A DNA stretch of 64,000 nucleotides, from positions 62,001 to 126,000 of the forward strand of contig NZ_MIJB01000024.1 of NCBI RefSeq assembly GCF_002174305.1, read 5' to 3'. The notes under the pieces were generated by a model. That model saw only the letters and a program-made list of their open reading frames with translations, searched no databases and had not been told where the DNA came from. Positions 35,147 through 43,075 of this stretch are shown here, one piece after another; positions within the stretch are counted from its first letter, which is position 1, and each line of letters opens with the position of its first letter. Source of the stretch: Aeromicrobium sp. PE09-221 (GTDB lineage: Bacteria; Actinomycetota; Actinomycetes; Propionibacteriales; Nocardioidaceae). The position numbers and the translations under genes are program-made.

Positions 35147-35740
35147 TCAGTGCACCCGTGGCGTCGCGCTGCCGCGACGCACGATGGATCGCCAGCGACC
35201 CGGCGCGGACACCACGAGTTGGCACACCGCCCTGCCCTCGCCGAAGGAATCGTCCAACTCCTGCTGCGCACGCTCCACGGCACGGATGATCGCCGGCCCA
35301 TCGGAGATCTCGTCGATCGACGCGCGGACATCGACCAGGAATACTCCACGCGAGTCGACGCCCTTGCCGCGCGCCGAGCTGATCGGTGCCCCCGCTTCCA
35401 GCCGGCGTGCCACCGCCTGAGCGACCGCATCCAGATCGACCCTCACCGCCCCGGCATCGGTACTCGCCCGAGACAGGGCCGGGGGACGCGGCACCGGTTG
35501 AGCACGTCGCAGGAGCCACACCAGTGCCAGCAGGGCGAGCAGCACGCCGACACCCGCCGACATCCAGGGCCACCATTCGGTGTCCACGACTGAACCGGAG
35601 AACCGGGAGAGATCGAGCGTGGACGACCACTGGGGCACCAGGCCGAGGCTCCACGCCACCACTATCGCTCCCGCTGCCACGGTGAGCAGACCCAAGAGCG
35701 CCGCCAGCATCCGGTCCGTGACGCGTCCGTGTCTTCTCAT
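35147..35740 (-). CDS. AmaP-like alkaline-shock membrane anchor protein
   Basis: 197 residues. Two membrane helices (LAALLGLLTVAAGAIVVAWS and WMSAGVGVLLALLALVWLLR) flank an extracytoplasmic loop. The cytoplasmic part (residues 90-197) has the Asp23-like beta-alpha pattern VFLVDVRASIDEISDGPAII. In Staphylococcus AmaP anchors Asp23 to the membrane; the same helical hairpin and the position at the end of an Asp23 operon support that role here. Its start overlaps the stop of the upstream DUF6286 gene by four bases. Confidence 0.8.
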   Translation of the reverse strand: MRRHGRVTDRMLAALLGLLTVAAGAIVVAWSLGLVPQWSSTLDLSRFSGSVVDTEWWPWMSAGVGVLLALLALVWLLRRAQPVPRPPALSRASTDAGAVRVDLDAVAQAVARRLEAGAPISSARGKGVDSRGVFLVDVRASIDEISDGPAIIRAVERAQQELDDSFGEGRAVCQLVVSAPGRWRSIVRRGSATPRVH

Positions 35741-36258
35741 GGGACCTCCACCTCCGTCCGCTTGACGACGATCCGTCGGCCGGTCACCCCGTCGAGCGCC
35801 CGCCTCACGGCGTCCTCGACCCGTGTGGCCGCCTCCTCATCGGCACCGGCGGCCTTCACCACGACCCGGCGACGATGCACAGTTGCCGACGCCTCGTACA
35901 CACCCGGCGTGCGCTCGGCGGCACGCTCGGCGAGCATCGCGATCGCCGGACGGCTGAGCCACAGTCCGGGAGTCGCATCGGTACGGTCATGTGTACGGCG
36001 TGCCGGCAGCAGCGCGCAGATCAGCGCGACCAGCCCGATCACGCCGATGACCGTCCCCGCGGCAGTCGTCGCGCCGCCGGACGTGAGGCCGTCGAGTCCG
36101 TTGACCGCGTTCTCGTACCACGGGGTCCCCGCCGACCATCCCCGCGCGACCGCCAGGTCACGCACGGTCACCACACCCAGCGCGATCCCCAGCAGTCCGT
36201 AGACCGCCACCACACGGGTAGCCAGCGGGCGAGCGGTCGGCACCCTGGATCTGCTCAT
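35737..36258 (-). CDS. DUF6286-type membrane protein of Asp23 locus
   Basis: 173 residues. Two membrane helices (VVAVYGLLGIALGVVTVRDL and TAAGTVIGVIGLVALICALL) enclose a loop with GWSAGTPWYENAV. A C-terminal alpha/beta domain (RVVVKAAGADEEAATRVEDA) resembles the Asp23 fold. Such proteins are known only from actinobacterial Asp23/Gls24 clusters, where they are assigned DUF6286. They probably act in envelope stress at the membrane. Four-base overlaps link it to both neighbours. Confidence 0.8.
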   Translation of the reverse strand: MSRSRVPTARPLATRVVAVYGLLGIALGVVTVRDLAVARGWSAGTPWYENAVNGLDGLTSGGATTAAGTVIGVIGLVALICALLPARRTHDRTDATPGLWLSRPAIAMLAERAAERTPGVYEASATVHRRRVVVKAAGADEEAATRVEDAVRRALDGVTGRRIVVKRTEVEVP

Positions 36259-36668
36259 TGCACCCTCCTCGGGGATGAGGCGTTCTCCACCACGTGGACC
36301 GTGACATCGACGCGCTCGACGGTGACGCCGGTCAGCGCCTCAGTGCGCTCGCGTACGTGGTCGCGCACCTGCTCGGCGATCCGTTCGAGTGGCGCGGGCC
36401 AGCCCGTGGCGATGTCGATGCTGATCCACGCGTGACCCGCCCGGAGGTCGACCCGAACCGACGGGTAGTCGGTGCCGACCACGGCGAGGCCGGAGTGCCC
36501 GACGACCGAACCGCGGACCTCGAGGGCGCTGTGCCGGACGATCCTCTCGACGACCCGGTCGTGCACGTGGAGGTCGCCGCGCTCCTCCGGCGCGCGATCG
36601 GCGCCCGTGCCGGGCAGGTCGGCGGCCGCGTACAGCACGTCACTCACGGCGACGACCCGCGAACACAT
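36255..36668 (-). CDS. Asp23/Gls24-family protein (second copy)
   Basis: About 137 residues from ATG 36668; a GTG at 36647 would shorten it by seven. It contains the Asp23 pattern VHDRVVERIVRHSALEVRG, then VRVDLRAGHAWISIDIATGW and the helix APLERIAEQVRDHVRERTEA before the final strand VTVERVDVTVHVVE. These features parallel the first Asp23 gene of this operon but with a more divergent N-terminus. It overlaps the small upstream membrane gene by about 29 bp. Role inferred: envelope-associated stress protein. Confidence 0.8.
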   Translation of the reverse strand: MCSRVVAVSDVLYAAADLPGTGADRAPEERGDLHVHDRVVERIVRHSALEVRGSVVGHSGLAVVGTDYPSVRVDLRAGHAWISIDIATGWPAPLERIAEQVRDHVRERTEALTGVTVERVDVTVHVVENASSPRRVQ

Positions 36669-36819
36669 CGCCCAAGTCGATCTCGCCAGCGAGCTGGCGC
36701 CCGATGAGCATCCCCCCGCCTCCGAGCACGATCGCCAGCAGGAATCCGAGGAAACCCCCGGTGGTGATCGCCACCGCGATCAGGAGTCCGGCGATGAGGC
36801 CGGTAGTCGAACTGTTCAT
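36640..36819 (-). CDS. Small membrane protein of Asp23 operon (DUF2273-like)
   Basis: 59 residues from ATG 36819 with AAGGAC six bases upstream. Two hydrophobic stretches separated by glycines (GLIAGLLIAVAITTGGFLGF, then LLAIVLGGGGMLIG) are followed by an acidic tail ending DVFAGRRRE. It resembles the short DUF2273/AmaP-associated membrane peptides in Asp23 operons of Firmicutes and Actinobacteria. It overlaps the following Asp23-like gene. Confidence 0.75.
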   Translation of the reverse strand: MNSSTTGLIAGLLIAVAITTGGFLGFLLAIVLGGGGMLIGRQLAGEIDLGDVFAGRRRE

Positions 36820-36850
36820 GATCTGTCCTTCACTCCGATGGTTCGCGAGG

Positions 36851-37144
36851 TCAATCGCCATTGATGTCGGCGAGGTCCTCGACCGTCACATGGGTCGGTC
36901 CGGCGGTGATCGCCTCGACGGCGGTACGTACCGCATTCGCGACGGGCAGCACCGGGCGCCCTGCCCTCACGACGATGTGGACCTCCACGCCGTCATCGCC
37001 GATCCGTACGCCCGGCACGCGGCCCCCGGGGAGATAGGTAGCGACCTCCCCGAAGACACCCCCGTGCAGGCCGTGGACGCCGTCGATGGCCCGTACGGCC
37101 TCGGCGATCGTCTCCGCGCTCGGGTCACTCGACGTGTCGGTCAT
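36851..37144 (-). CDS. Short Asp23-like protein
   Basis: 97 residues from ATG 37144, overlapping the preceding Asp23 gene by 20 bp. It keeps the core pattern: an N-terminal helix ETIAEAVRAIDGVHGLHGGV, strand VRIGDDGVEVHIVVRAG, helix LPVANAVRTAVEAIT and final strand THVTVEDLADI. It lacks the N-terminal extension of the full-length Asp23 proteins of the same operon. It likely forms hetero-assemblies with them, by analogy to Asp23 self-association. Confidence 0.75.
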   Translation of the reverse strand: MTDTSSDPSAETIAEAVRAIDGVHGLHGGVFGEVATYLPGGRVPGVRIGDDGVEVHIVVRAGRPVLPVANAVRTAVEAITAGPTHVTVEDLADINGD

Positions 37145-37565
37145 CGTCTCGCTCGTCGGGCTCGTCGAGGAAGACATCGTGGACCGTGAGATTGACCTCC
37201 GTGACCTCCAGGCCGGTCATCCGCTCGACGGCCGTGATGACATTGCGGCGGACCGCGGCCGACAGATCGGCGATCGCGACACCGTAGTCGGCGACCAGAT
37301 CGATGTCGATGGCGGTCTGCCGCTCACCGACCTCGACGGCCACGCCCTGCGAGCGATCGACCGAGGCTCCGGGAATGCGCTCGCGGATGGCGCTGACCGT
37401 GCGGGCCGCACCGCCGCCCAGGTCGTGTACGCCGGCGACCTCGCGCGCGGCGATTCCCGCGATCTTGGAGACGACCGAGTCCGCGATCGTCGTCCGTCCC
37501 TGTTCCGTCACCAAAGCCCCGGTACTGCCGCGCTTCTCCACATCCGTGGTGGTCTTCTCAGCCAT
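37125..37565 (-). CDS. Asp23/Gls24-family envelope stress protein (first gene of operon)
   Basis: 146 residues from ATG 37565, with AGAAGGG seven bases upstream. Asp23 hallmarks are present: RTTIADSVVSKIAGIAAREV, GVHDLGGG, strand QTAIDIDLVADYGVAIADLS, helix AAVRRNVITAVERMTGLEVT and the closing strand VNLTVHDVFL. Asp23/Gls24 proteins in Firmicutes are cell-envelope stress proteins that coat the membrane. It heads a six-gene operon (37565 to 35147) divergent from an ECF sigma factor gene; the shared 142-base region has a CRP-like box. Confidence 0.9.
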   Translation of the reverse strand: MAEKTTTDVEKRGSTGALVTEQGRTTIADSVVSKIAGIAAREVAGVHDLGGGAARTVSAIRERIPGASVDRSQGVAVEVGERQTAIDIDLVADYGVAIADLSAAVRRNVITAVERMTGLEVTEVNLTVHDVFLDEPDERDDDRHVE

Positions 37566-37647
37566 AATGTGCCCTTCTGTGCAAGTGGTCGATGGGTTGA
37601 CATCAGGTGAGTCGCTGTACCCCCGGTATTCCTCACGCGCCAGCCAA

Positions 37648-37663
37648 CGTGATGTGTGTCACA
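37648..37663. promoter_or_regulatory. CRP/GlxR-type binding site between Asp23 operon and ECF sigma gene
   Basis: CGTGATGTGTGTCACA matches the CRP-family consensus TGTGA-N6-TCACA at nine of ten defined positions. It lies 82 bases upstream of the Asp23 ATG and 44 bases upstream of the sigma-factor GTG, a plausible control point for either promoter. The cAMP gene pair is 3 kb away. No protein of CRP type is encoded in the window. Confidence 0.55.
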
Positions 37664-37707
37664 TTCTTCGACGAGCGCTCCGGGTCCGAAGGAGAGACGA
37701 TCGCTAT

Positions 37708-38244
37708 GTGGACGATGCCAACCTGGTACGTGCCGCCGTCCTCGGCGATGACGCGGCTTTCGCGGCGATCGTGGACCGGCATGGCCCGAGCATGTTCCGT
37801 TTCGCCCGGCGGATGCTGGCCGATGACGACGACGCCGGTGAGGCGGTGCAGGACGCCTTCATCTCCGCGTGGAAGAACATCGAGTCGTTCCAGGGGCGTT
37901 CGACGCTCCGCACCTGGTTGTTCAGCCTGACCCACCGGCGCGCGGTCGATATCCGGCGACGCCGTCGTCCGACGCCCACCGACGACGAGATCCTGGCGGG
38001 GCGTACCGTTGGCGCACTGGCCGACCCTTCTCGAGTGGTCCTCGAACACGATCTCCTCGCCGCACTGCAGACGACGCTGACCGCACTACCGTGGCGGCAA
38101 CGGGCAGTATGGGTACTGCGTGAGATCGAGGAGCTCAGCTACGACGAGATCGCCGAGGCGCTCTCGATGAGCCCGGATGCCGTACGGGGCCAGCTGTACC
38201 GTGCACGGCGTCACGTCACCGACAGGATGGAGGCCTGGCGATGA
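37708..38244 (+). CDS. ECF-type RNA polymerase sigma factor
   Basis: 178 residues from GTG 37708 (AAGGAG lies 13 bases upstream, rather far, so the exact start is uncertain). Region 2 reads FAAIVDRHGPSMFRFARRML with DAGEAVQDAFISAWKNIESF and the -10-recognising WLFSLTHRRAVDIRRR. Region 4 reads LPWRQRAVWVLREIEELSYD and EIAEALSMSPDAVRGQLYRA. No anti-sigma gene follows; instead an Asp23-like gene overlaps its stop by four bases. Divergence from the Asp23 operon suggests that operon is its regulon. Confidence 0.92.
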   Translation: MDDANLVRAAVLGDDAAFAAIVDRHGPSMFRFARRMLADDDDAGEAVQDAFISAWKNIESFQGRSTLRTWLFSLTHRRAVDIRRRRRPTPTDDEILAGRTVGALADPSRVVLEHDLLAALQTTLTALPWRQRAVWVLREIEELSYDEIAEALSMSPDAVRGQLYRARRHVTDRMEAWR

Positions 38245-38702
38245 ATCCCGGCGACCAGACCAGCGCCGCCATCCGCGCCGCCCGCGAGGAGCCCACGCCG
38301 GAGGGCTGGTTCACGCTGTCCGATGACATCATGCGACGGGTCCGCCGCATCGTCCGTCCTTCGGTGCCGATGATCGCCTTCAGCGCCGACGGGGATCCCA
38401 CACACGGCGCGCGATTCTCCCGCGTGCTCGTCGCAGGCCGCGTCGTCGTCGCGGCCATCCGACGGCGTATCGACGACCCGGCCTATCAGGTCGAGGGGAT
38501 CGACTTGGAGGTGGTCGATGAACGACTGACATCGGTCATCCTCACCATCAGCGGGCGCTATGGCGACGACCTGCTCGCCAGCGCCGAACGAGCTCGCGCC
38601 GCGACCCTCGCATGTATCAAGGACCTCCTCGGCCGGGATCCGGGGTTCGGTCCCTCATCGGTCGAGATCGTCGTCGACGATGTCGCCACCGACGGCACAT
38701 GA
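38241..38702 (+). CDS. Asp23-like protein coupled to ECF sigma factor
   Basis: 153 residues from an ATG overlapping the sigma-factor stop (ATGA). No membrane helix is visible. The C-terminal two thirds alternate strand and helix as in Asp23: RFSRVLVAGRVVVAAIRRRI, then VEGIDLEVVDERLTSVILTI and a final VEIVVDDV. There is no zinc-binding HxxxCxxC of ZAS anti-sigma factors. By position it could modulate the sigma factor. Assignment to the Asp23 group is by pattern only and moderately sure. Confidence 0.7.
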   Translation: MNPGDQTSAAIRAAREEPTPEGWFTLSDDIMRRVRRIVRPSVPMIAFSADGDPTHGARFSRVLVAGRVVVAAIRRRIDDPAYQVEGIDLEVVDERLTSVILTISGRYGDDLLASAERARAATLACIKDLLGRDPGFGPSSVEIVVDDVATDGT

Positions 38703-38715
38703 CCTGGGCCGCTGT

Positions 38716-39642
38716 TCAGCCGAGCATCGCGGTGGCGACGCGGCTGCGCGGGCGACCCAGTAGATCGGTCATCATCGCTCCCGCCGCGACGACCTTGTCC
38801 AGGTCGACCCCTGTCTCGATCCCCAGGCCGGACAGCATCCAGAGCAGGTCCTCGGTGGCCAGATTGCCCGTGGCCGACCCGGCGAACGGACATCCGCCGA
38901 TGCCTCCTGCGGAGGCGTCGAAACAGGTCACCCCCGACCTCAGGCCCGCTGCGGCATTGGCCAGCGCCTGGCCGTAGGTGTCGTGGAAGTGCAAGGCCAG
39001 CAGCTCCGGGCCGATACCGGCTCGACCGTGTGCCGCGATCAGTTCCGTGACGTGCCCGGCGGTTCCCACGCCGATCGTGTCGCCGAGGGAGATCTCAGCG
39101 CATCCGCTGTCCACGAGGGAGCGCGAGACCGACACGACGTCGTCGATGGCTACCTCCCCCTCCCACGGGTCGCCGAAGCACATCGAGACATAACCGCGCA
39201 CCCGCATGCCCGCCCCGGAGGCCTCCTCTATCACTCGTCGCGCCATCTCGAGGCTCTCATCGCGTCCCGCATTGAGATTGCGCCGCGCGAAGGTCTCCGT
39301 GGCGCTGACGAAGACGGCGACTGCCCGCGCGCCTGAGAGGCGGGCCCGCTCCAGTCCGCGCCGATTCGGCACCAGCACCGGATGGGCCGACAGCTCACCG
39401 CCGAGGCCGGCCATGACCTCGGCAGCGTCCGCGAGCTGCGGGACCCGTCGGGGCGAGACGAAGCTGGTGGCCTCGACCCAGGGGAGACCTGCCGCCCGCA
39501 ACTGCCTGATGAAGTCGATCTTGGCGACGGAGGGCACGAGAGCAGACTCGGCCTGCAGACCGTCTCGCGCCCCCACCTCGTAGACCGTCACCGACCGTGG
39601 GAGGGCTGGATCGCGATGGACGGCCGGATGCTGCCCGCTCAT
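38716..39642 (-). CDS. Hydroxymethylglutaryl-CoA lyase-like enzyme (HMGL family)
   Basis: 308 residues from ATG 39642, overlapping the TctA stop (ATGA). DRE-TIM barrel hallmarks: the catalytic Arg-Asp pair in YEVGARDGLQAE, substrate motif VEATSFVSPRRVPQLADAAE, metal-binding HFHDTYGQAL and the lyase Cys in GGIGGCPFAGSATGNLATED (last two as in true HMG-CoA lyases). It should cleave HMG-CoA, or a close 3-hydroxy-3-alkylglutaryl-CoA, into acetyl-CoA and a ketoacid. It is the last gene of the six-gene operon with a CoA-transferase, ADH, ALDH and TctA permease. Confidence 0.92.
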   Translation of the reverse strand: MSGQHPAVHRDPALPRSVTVYEVGARDGLQAESALVPSVAKIDFIRQLRAAGLPWVEATSFVSPRRVPQLADAAEVMAGLGGELSAHPVLVPNRRGLERARLSGARAVAVFVSATETFARRNLNAGRDESLEMARRVIEEASGAGMRVRGYVSMCFGDPWEGEVAIDDVVSVSRSLVDSGCAEISLGDTIGVGTAGHVTELIAAHGRAGIGPELLALHFHDTYGQALANAAAGLRSGVTCFDASAGGIGGCPFAGSATGNLATEDLLWMLSGLGIETGVDLDKVVAAGAMMTDLLGRPRSRVATAMLG

Positions 39643-41024
39643 CCCAGCAACACCGGGACCGAGAGCACTGACACGTAGTACGCCATGCACTGCACGCCGA
39701 CGTGCATGCCGATGACCTTGTTGAGCACGCCGCCGACGAGGCCGACGGTCAACATCACCACGACTCCCCAGAATCCGCCTTCGTAGAGAGCGACCACCAA
39801 GACGAGTCCGGCGAAGGCGCCGACGACCGCCTCGTGGCTCAGCCGCTGGGCGACGAAGAAGGCCGCGCGGCGGGCGTATCTGATGGTGAGCGGATACGCC
39901 ACGAGCGCCGCGGCCAGTACGCCGATCAGGCTGTATACCAGGAACTGAGAGGGGCTGAGGAGGGTATGCAGATTGTGCAGCTCGCTCCCGTCCCCACCGA
40001 CGGAGAAGATCGGCGGGGCGTTGAAGAGGGGTGCGGCCGCGCCGGCCGCGATCGGGCTCAGCGGCAACCCGACGGCGACCAGCGGGATGAGGGTCTCGGC
40101 CAGATACGTCGAGTCGGTGACACCGTTGCGGACCGAGATCACCCGGGTGAGGCGCTGGTAAGCGTGCTTGATCCGGGCGCCGACGATATCGCCGACGAGG
40201 ATCGCCATCGCGAGCGGACTGACCACGAAGGTCAGACTCGTGACGGTGGCGGCAGCAGCCGTCGTGGAGGCCTCCTTGCGGTTGAGCACGCGGAGCGGGT
40301 TCCGGGCCGGACGCGACGAACCACCGGCGTCGGTCTCGGGTGCCAGCCAGAAAGTGGGCCGCCGATCACGCAGCAGAGAGTCCCGCAGCCCGGGTGAGGC
40401 CAGTCCGACCATGTCGACGATCATCGGGCCGACGGCCAGTCCGACGAAGAAGCTGATCGCCAGCGTCTTCCCGGTCTCGGCCGAGACGAAGGAGTTGAGG
40501 CCGGTGATCATCGCGGTGAGCGGCACCAGTGCGATCACCGACGCCCACCGCCCCTTCGACAGATAGGCGATCACGATGGCGATCAGCGGGAAGAGGTAGG
40601 GGATGACCTTCTTGATGTCCTCGGAGATCGTCGCGAGAGCGCTGGCGGCGAGCACAGATACCGGCACAGCGATCAAGGCCGCGAGCACCGCCGCGGAGAT
40701 CATCTTGCGCAGGGCGATATGCGGTACGCCGAGCCGGCGCAGCGAGTTCGCTTCCTCCATCAAAGCGATGGCCATGGTGTCGCCGGGGATTCCCAACAGG
40801 GTGGTGGGCACCGCATGGGTCATGTGCTTGGCCGCGGCCCCGGCGATGAAGAAGGTCAACACCCCTGCGGGCGGCACGCCGAGGAGGACGACCGCCAGGG
40901 TCAACGGTGCGAGCGTGGCCGTCTCATCGGTTCCCGAGACCAGGCCGAGGAGGGAGAAGATGACGGCGCCGGCGAGTCCCGCCGCGAGTGCGGTGAGGAT
41001 GCCGTCGACCAGCTCCGGGTTCAT
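39639..41024 (-). CDS. TctA-family permease of tripartite carboxylate transporter
   Basis: 461 residues with about 11 hydrophobic segments. The TctA signature appears as HMTHAVPTTLLGIPGDTMAI, and a second glycine/proline-rich repeat as ETLIPLVAVGLPLSPIAAGA. TctA is the large pore subunit of secondary, binding-protein-dependent carboxylate importers. The start ATG overlaps the stop of the small upstream membrane gene by four bases. No TctC receptor gene is in the operon, so either it is encoded elsewhere or this variant works without one. The substrate is presumably what the ADH and ALDH of the operon oxidise. Confidence 0.88.
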   Translation of the reverse strand: MNPELVDGILTALAAGLAGAVIFSLLGLVSGTDETATLAPLTLAVVLLGVPPAGVLTFFIAGAAAKHMTHAVPTTLLGIPGDTMAIALMEEANSLRRLGVPHIALRKMISAAVLAALIAVPVSVLAASALATISEDIKKVIPYLFPLIAIVIAYLSKGRWASVIALVPLTAMITGLNSFVSAETGKTLAISFFVGLAVGPMIVDMVGLASPGLRDSLLRDRRPTFWLAPETDAGGSSRPARNPLRVLNRKEASTTAAAATVTSLTFVVSPLAMAILVGDIVGARIKHAYQRLTRVISVRNGVTDSTYLAETLIPLVAVGLPLSPIAAGAAAPLFNAPPIFSVGGDGSELHNLHTLLSPSQFLVYSLIGVLAAALVAYPLTIRYARRAAFFVAQRLSHEAVVGAFAGLVLVVALYEGGFWGVVVMLTVGLVGGVLNKVIGMHVGVQCMAYYVSVLSVPVLLG

Positions 41025-41527
41025 CGCGCTCCTCCCGCACCAGTGCTCGAACCGTCGACCGCTTCTGTTTCGCCAGCCTGGGCACCTTCTTCGATCGCGA
41101 GACGACGCTCGGCCTCCTCGAAGACCTCATACAGGCCGATGCGTCGCAGCTCCTCGCGTCCTTCGTCGTCCAGGTCCGCCAGCCGGCCCATGCCGAGCGG
41201 CTGACGCGCCAGGTCCAAGGCCGCCTCGATCTGCTGCTCACGATCGAGGGTGCGTTCACTGACGATCCGCTTCGGTTCGAAGAGTCGCGCGCTGATCAGC
41301 GCCGCGACCAGGCAAGCGGCCAGACCGGCGAGCATCGCGAAGGTCTTGGCAAGGTCCTGGTTGTCCATCGCCGCGCCGAATCCACGGTGTGCCAGCAAGA
41401 AGGTGGGGACCGCGAGCCCGGCACCGAGCAGGACCGAGACCTTCACGTGACGTTCGCTGACGACGTCACCCCACACTTCCACCAGGCCCTCCTCAGGGAG
41501 GTGCGTCGAGGATTCTGCCTCGGACAT
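41021..41527 (-). CDS. Small membrane subunit in TctB position
   Basis: 168 residues from ATG 41527 with GAGAGGA eight bases upstream. Only two hydrophobic helices are seen (VKVSVLLGAGLAVPTFLLAH and AMLAGLAACLVAALISARLF), followed by a long charged cytoplasmic tail (about residues 95-168: REQQIEAALDLARQPLGMGR). Classical TctB has four helices and no such tail. The position directly before tctA and the four-base overlap suggest the small subunit of the transporter, but I do not recognise the family by sequence. Confidence 0.65.
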   Translation of the reverse strand: MSEAESSTHLPEEGLVEVWGDVVSERHVKVSVLLGAGLAVPTFLLAHRGFGAAMDNQDLAKTFAMLAGLAACLVAALISARLFEPKRIVSERTLDREQQIEAALDLARQPLGMGRLADLDDEGREELRRIGLYEVFEEAERRLAIEEGAQAGETEAVDGSSTGAGGAR

Positions 41528-41555
41528 GATGTGTTTCCTCTCCATGACGCGACCC

Positions 41556-43058
41556 TCAGTGGCTCGCGATATCGATGAACAAGGTGCGGGTGCGGCTGTA
41601 CTCACGGAGCGCCTCGACACCCTTCTCCCGGCCGTATCCGCTGTCGCGTGTCCCCCCGAACGGCAGCTCGACTCCGCCCCCGGGCGCATAGCCGTTGACA
41701 TAGCTCTGTCCGACGTCCAAAGAGCGCGCTGTACGCAGCGCTCGGTCGACATCGGTGCACCAGACCGCTGCCGTCAAGCCGTAATCACTGTTGTGCGCGG
41801 CGTCGATCGCCTCGGTATCCGAAGAGACGGATGTCACCGCGAGCACGGGACCGAAGACCTCCTGCAAGAAGAGCTCGGCCGTCTGCGCCACCTGGTCGAA
41901 CAGGACCGGCGGAACGAAGTAGCCACCGCCGGTGTCGGTCATCGGCGTCTGCGCGGCGACCACAGCGCCCTCGCGTTCAGCCCGATCTATGAAGCCCCTG
42001 ACGCGTTCGGCCTGCATCGCCGAGACGACCGGGCCGACCGTCGGGTCTCCGAGTCCGGGACCGACCGTGGCGGCCGTGAAGAAGGGCGCGAGGGCTGCCA
42101 CCAGGTCGGCGTGGAGCGACTCGTGCACCACGACTCGTGTCCCCGCTGTGCAGGTTTGACCCGCGTGCAACAGCAAAGCCCGGGCGATGACGGGAACGGC
42201 TCGGCCCAGGTCGGCTCCCTCGAGGACGAGATGAGCGGACTTGCCGCCGAGCTCGAGGAGCGCCGGGCGACCACGGTCGGCGCAGGCGGCCGCGACCACG
42301 CGGCCGGTGGCCACCGATCCGGTGAAGGAGACATGGTCGACATCGCGATGGGCAACTAGCGCTGACCCTGCCTCAGCGCCCCCGGGCAGCACATTCAGCA
42401 CTCCGTCGGGGATTCCCGCTTCGCGGGCGAGCCGGGCATAGGCCAATGCCACCAGAGGTGCCTCGTCGGCGGGCTTGACCACGGCGGCGTTGCCGACCGC
42501 GAGGGCGGCTCCGACCGAGCGCGCAGTGATCTGGGCAGGATAGTTCCACGGCACGACATGACCGGTCACGCCATGGGGCACCCGTTCCACGACGGCGAGT
42601 GAGCCGGGTCCGAGGGGGATCGAATCACCGAGGAATCCCTCGACGACCGATCCATAGAACTCGAAGTACCGTGCTGCGGCCGCGATATCGGCTCGCCCCT
42701 GGGCCAGCGGCTTGCCGGTGTCACGTGTCTCGAGGCGGGCGAGCACGTCGGCATCTCGACGCACCAATGCGCCCAACCGGCGCAGCACGGCACCGCGTTC
42801 ACCGGGTGATCTCTCGGCCCACTGTGGTGCTGCCGCGCGGGCGGTGACGACCGCTGCATCGACCTCCTCGGGGGTGGCGCTCGCGACCGTGGCCAGTGGC
42901 TCGCCCGTAGCCGGGTCGACTGTGTCCTTCCAGCGCTGGGGGTCGCGGATGCCTCCGCCGACGGCCAAGCCGAAGCGTCCCGGCAGTCTCGTGCGGTGAT
43001 CGTCGAGCGCCGAGCGCAGCTCGTCGGGCGCAGGGGTGGATGAAGACAGAGTGTTCAT
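41556..43058 (-). CDS. NAD(P)-dependent aldehyde dehydrogenase
   Basis: 500 residues. Family landmarks: GHVVPWNYPAQI, cofactor region VVKPADEAPLVALAYA, glycine motif FTGSVATGR, active-site Glu in LELGGKSAHLVLE and nucleophile Cys in LLHAGQTCTAGTRV; later EVFGPVLAV and PFGGTRDSGYGREKG. Resembles betaine/aminobutyraldehyde-type enzymes. In this operon it would oxidise the aldehyde formed by the neighbouring alcohol dehydrogenase to a carboxylate. It lies 17 bases after the ADH gene and 28 bases before the transporter genes. Confidence 0.95.
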   Translation of the reverse strand: MNTLSSSTPAPDELRSALDDHRTRLPGRFGLAVGGGIRDPQRWKDTVDPATGEPLATVASATPEEVDAAVVTARAAAPQWAERSPGERGAVLRRLGALVRRDADVLARLETRDTGKPLAQGRADIAAAARYFEFYGSVVEGFLGDSIPLGPGSLAVVERVPHGVTGHVVPWNYPAQITARSVGAALAVGNAAVVKPADEAPLVALAYARLAREAGIPDGVLNVLPGGAEAGSALVAHRDVDHVSFTGSVATGRVVAAACADRGRPALLELGGKSAHLVLEGADLGRAVPVIARALLLHAGQTCTAGTRVVVHESLHADLVAALAPFFTAATVGPGLGDPTVGPVVSAMQAERVRGFIDRAEREGAVVAAQTPMTDTGGGYFVPPVLFDQVAQTAELFLQEVFGPVLAVTSVSSDTEAIDAAHNSDYGLTAAVWCTDVDRALRTARSLDVGQSYVNGYAPGGGVELPFGGTRDSGYGREKGVEALREYSRTRTLFIDIASH

Positions 43059-43075
43059 GGTGGATTCCTTCGGAT

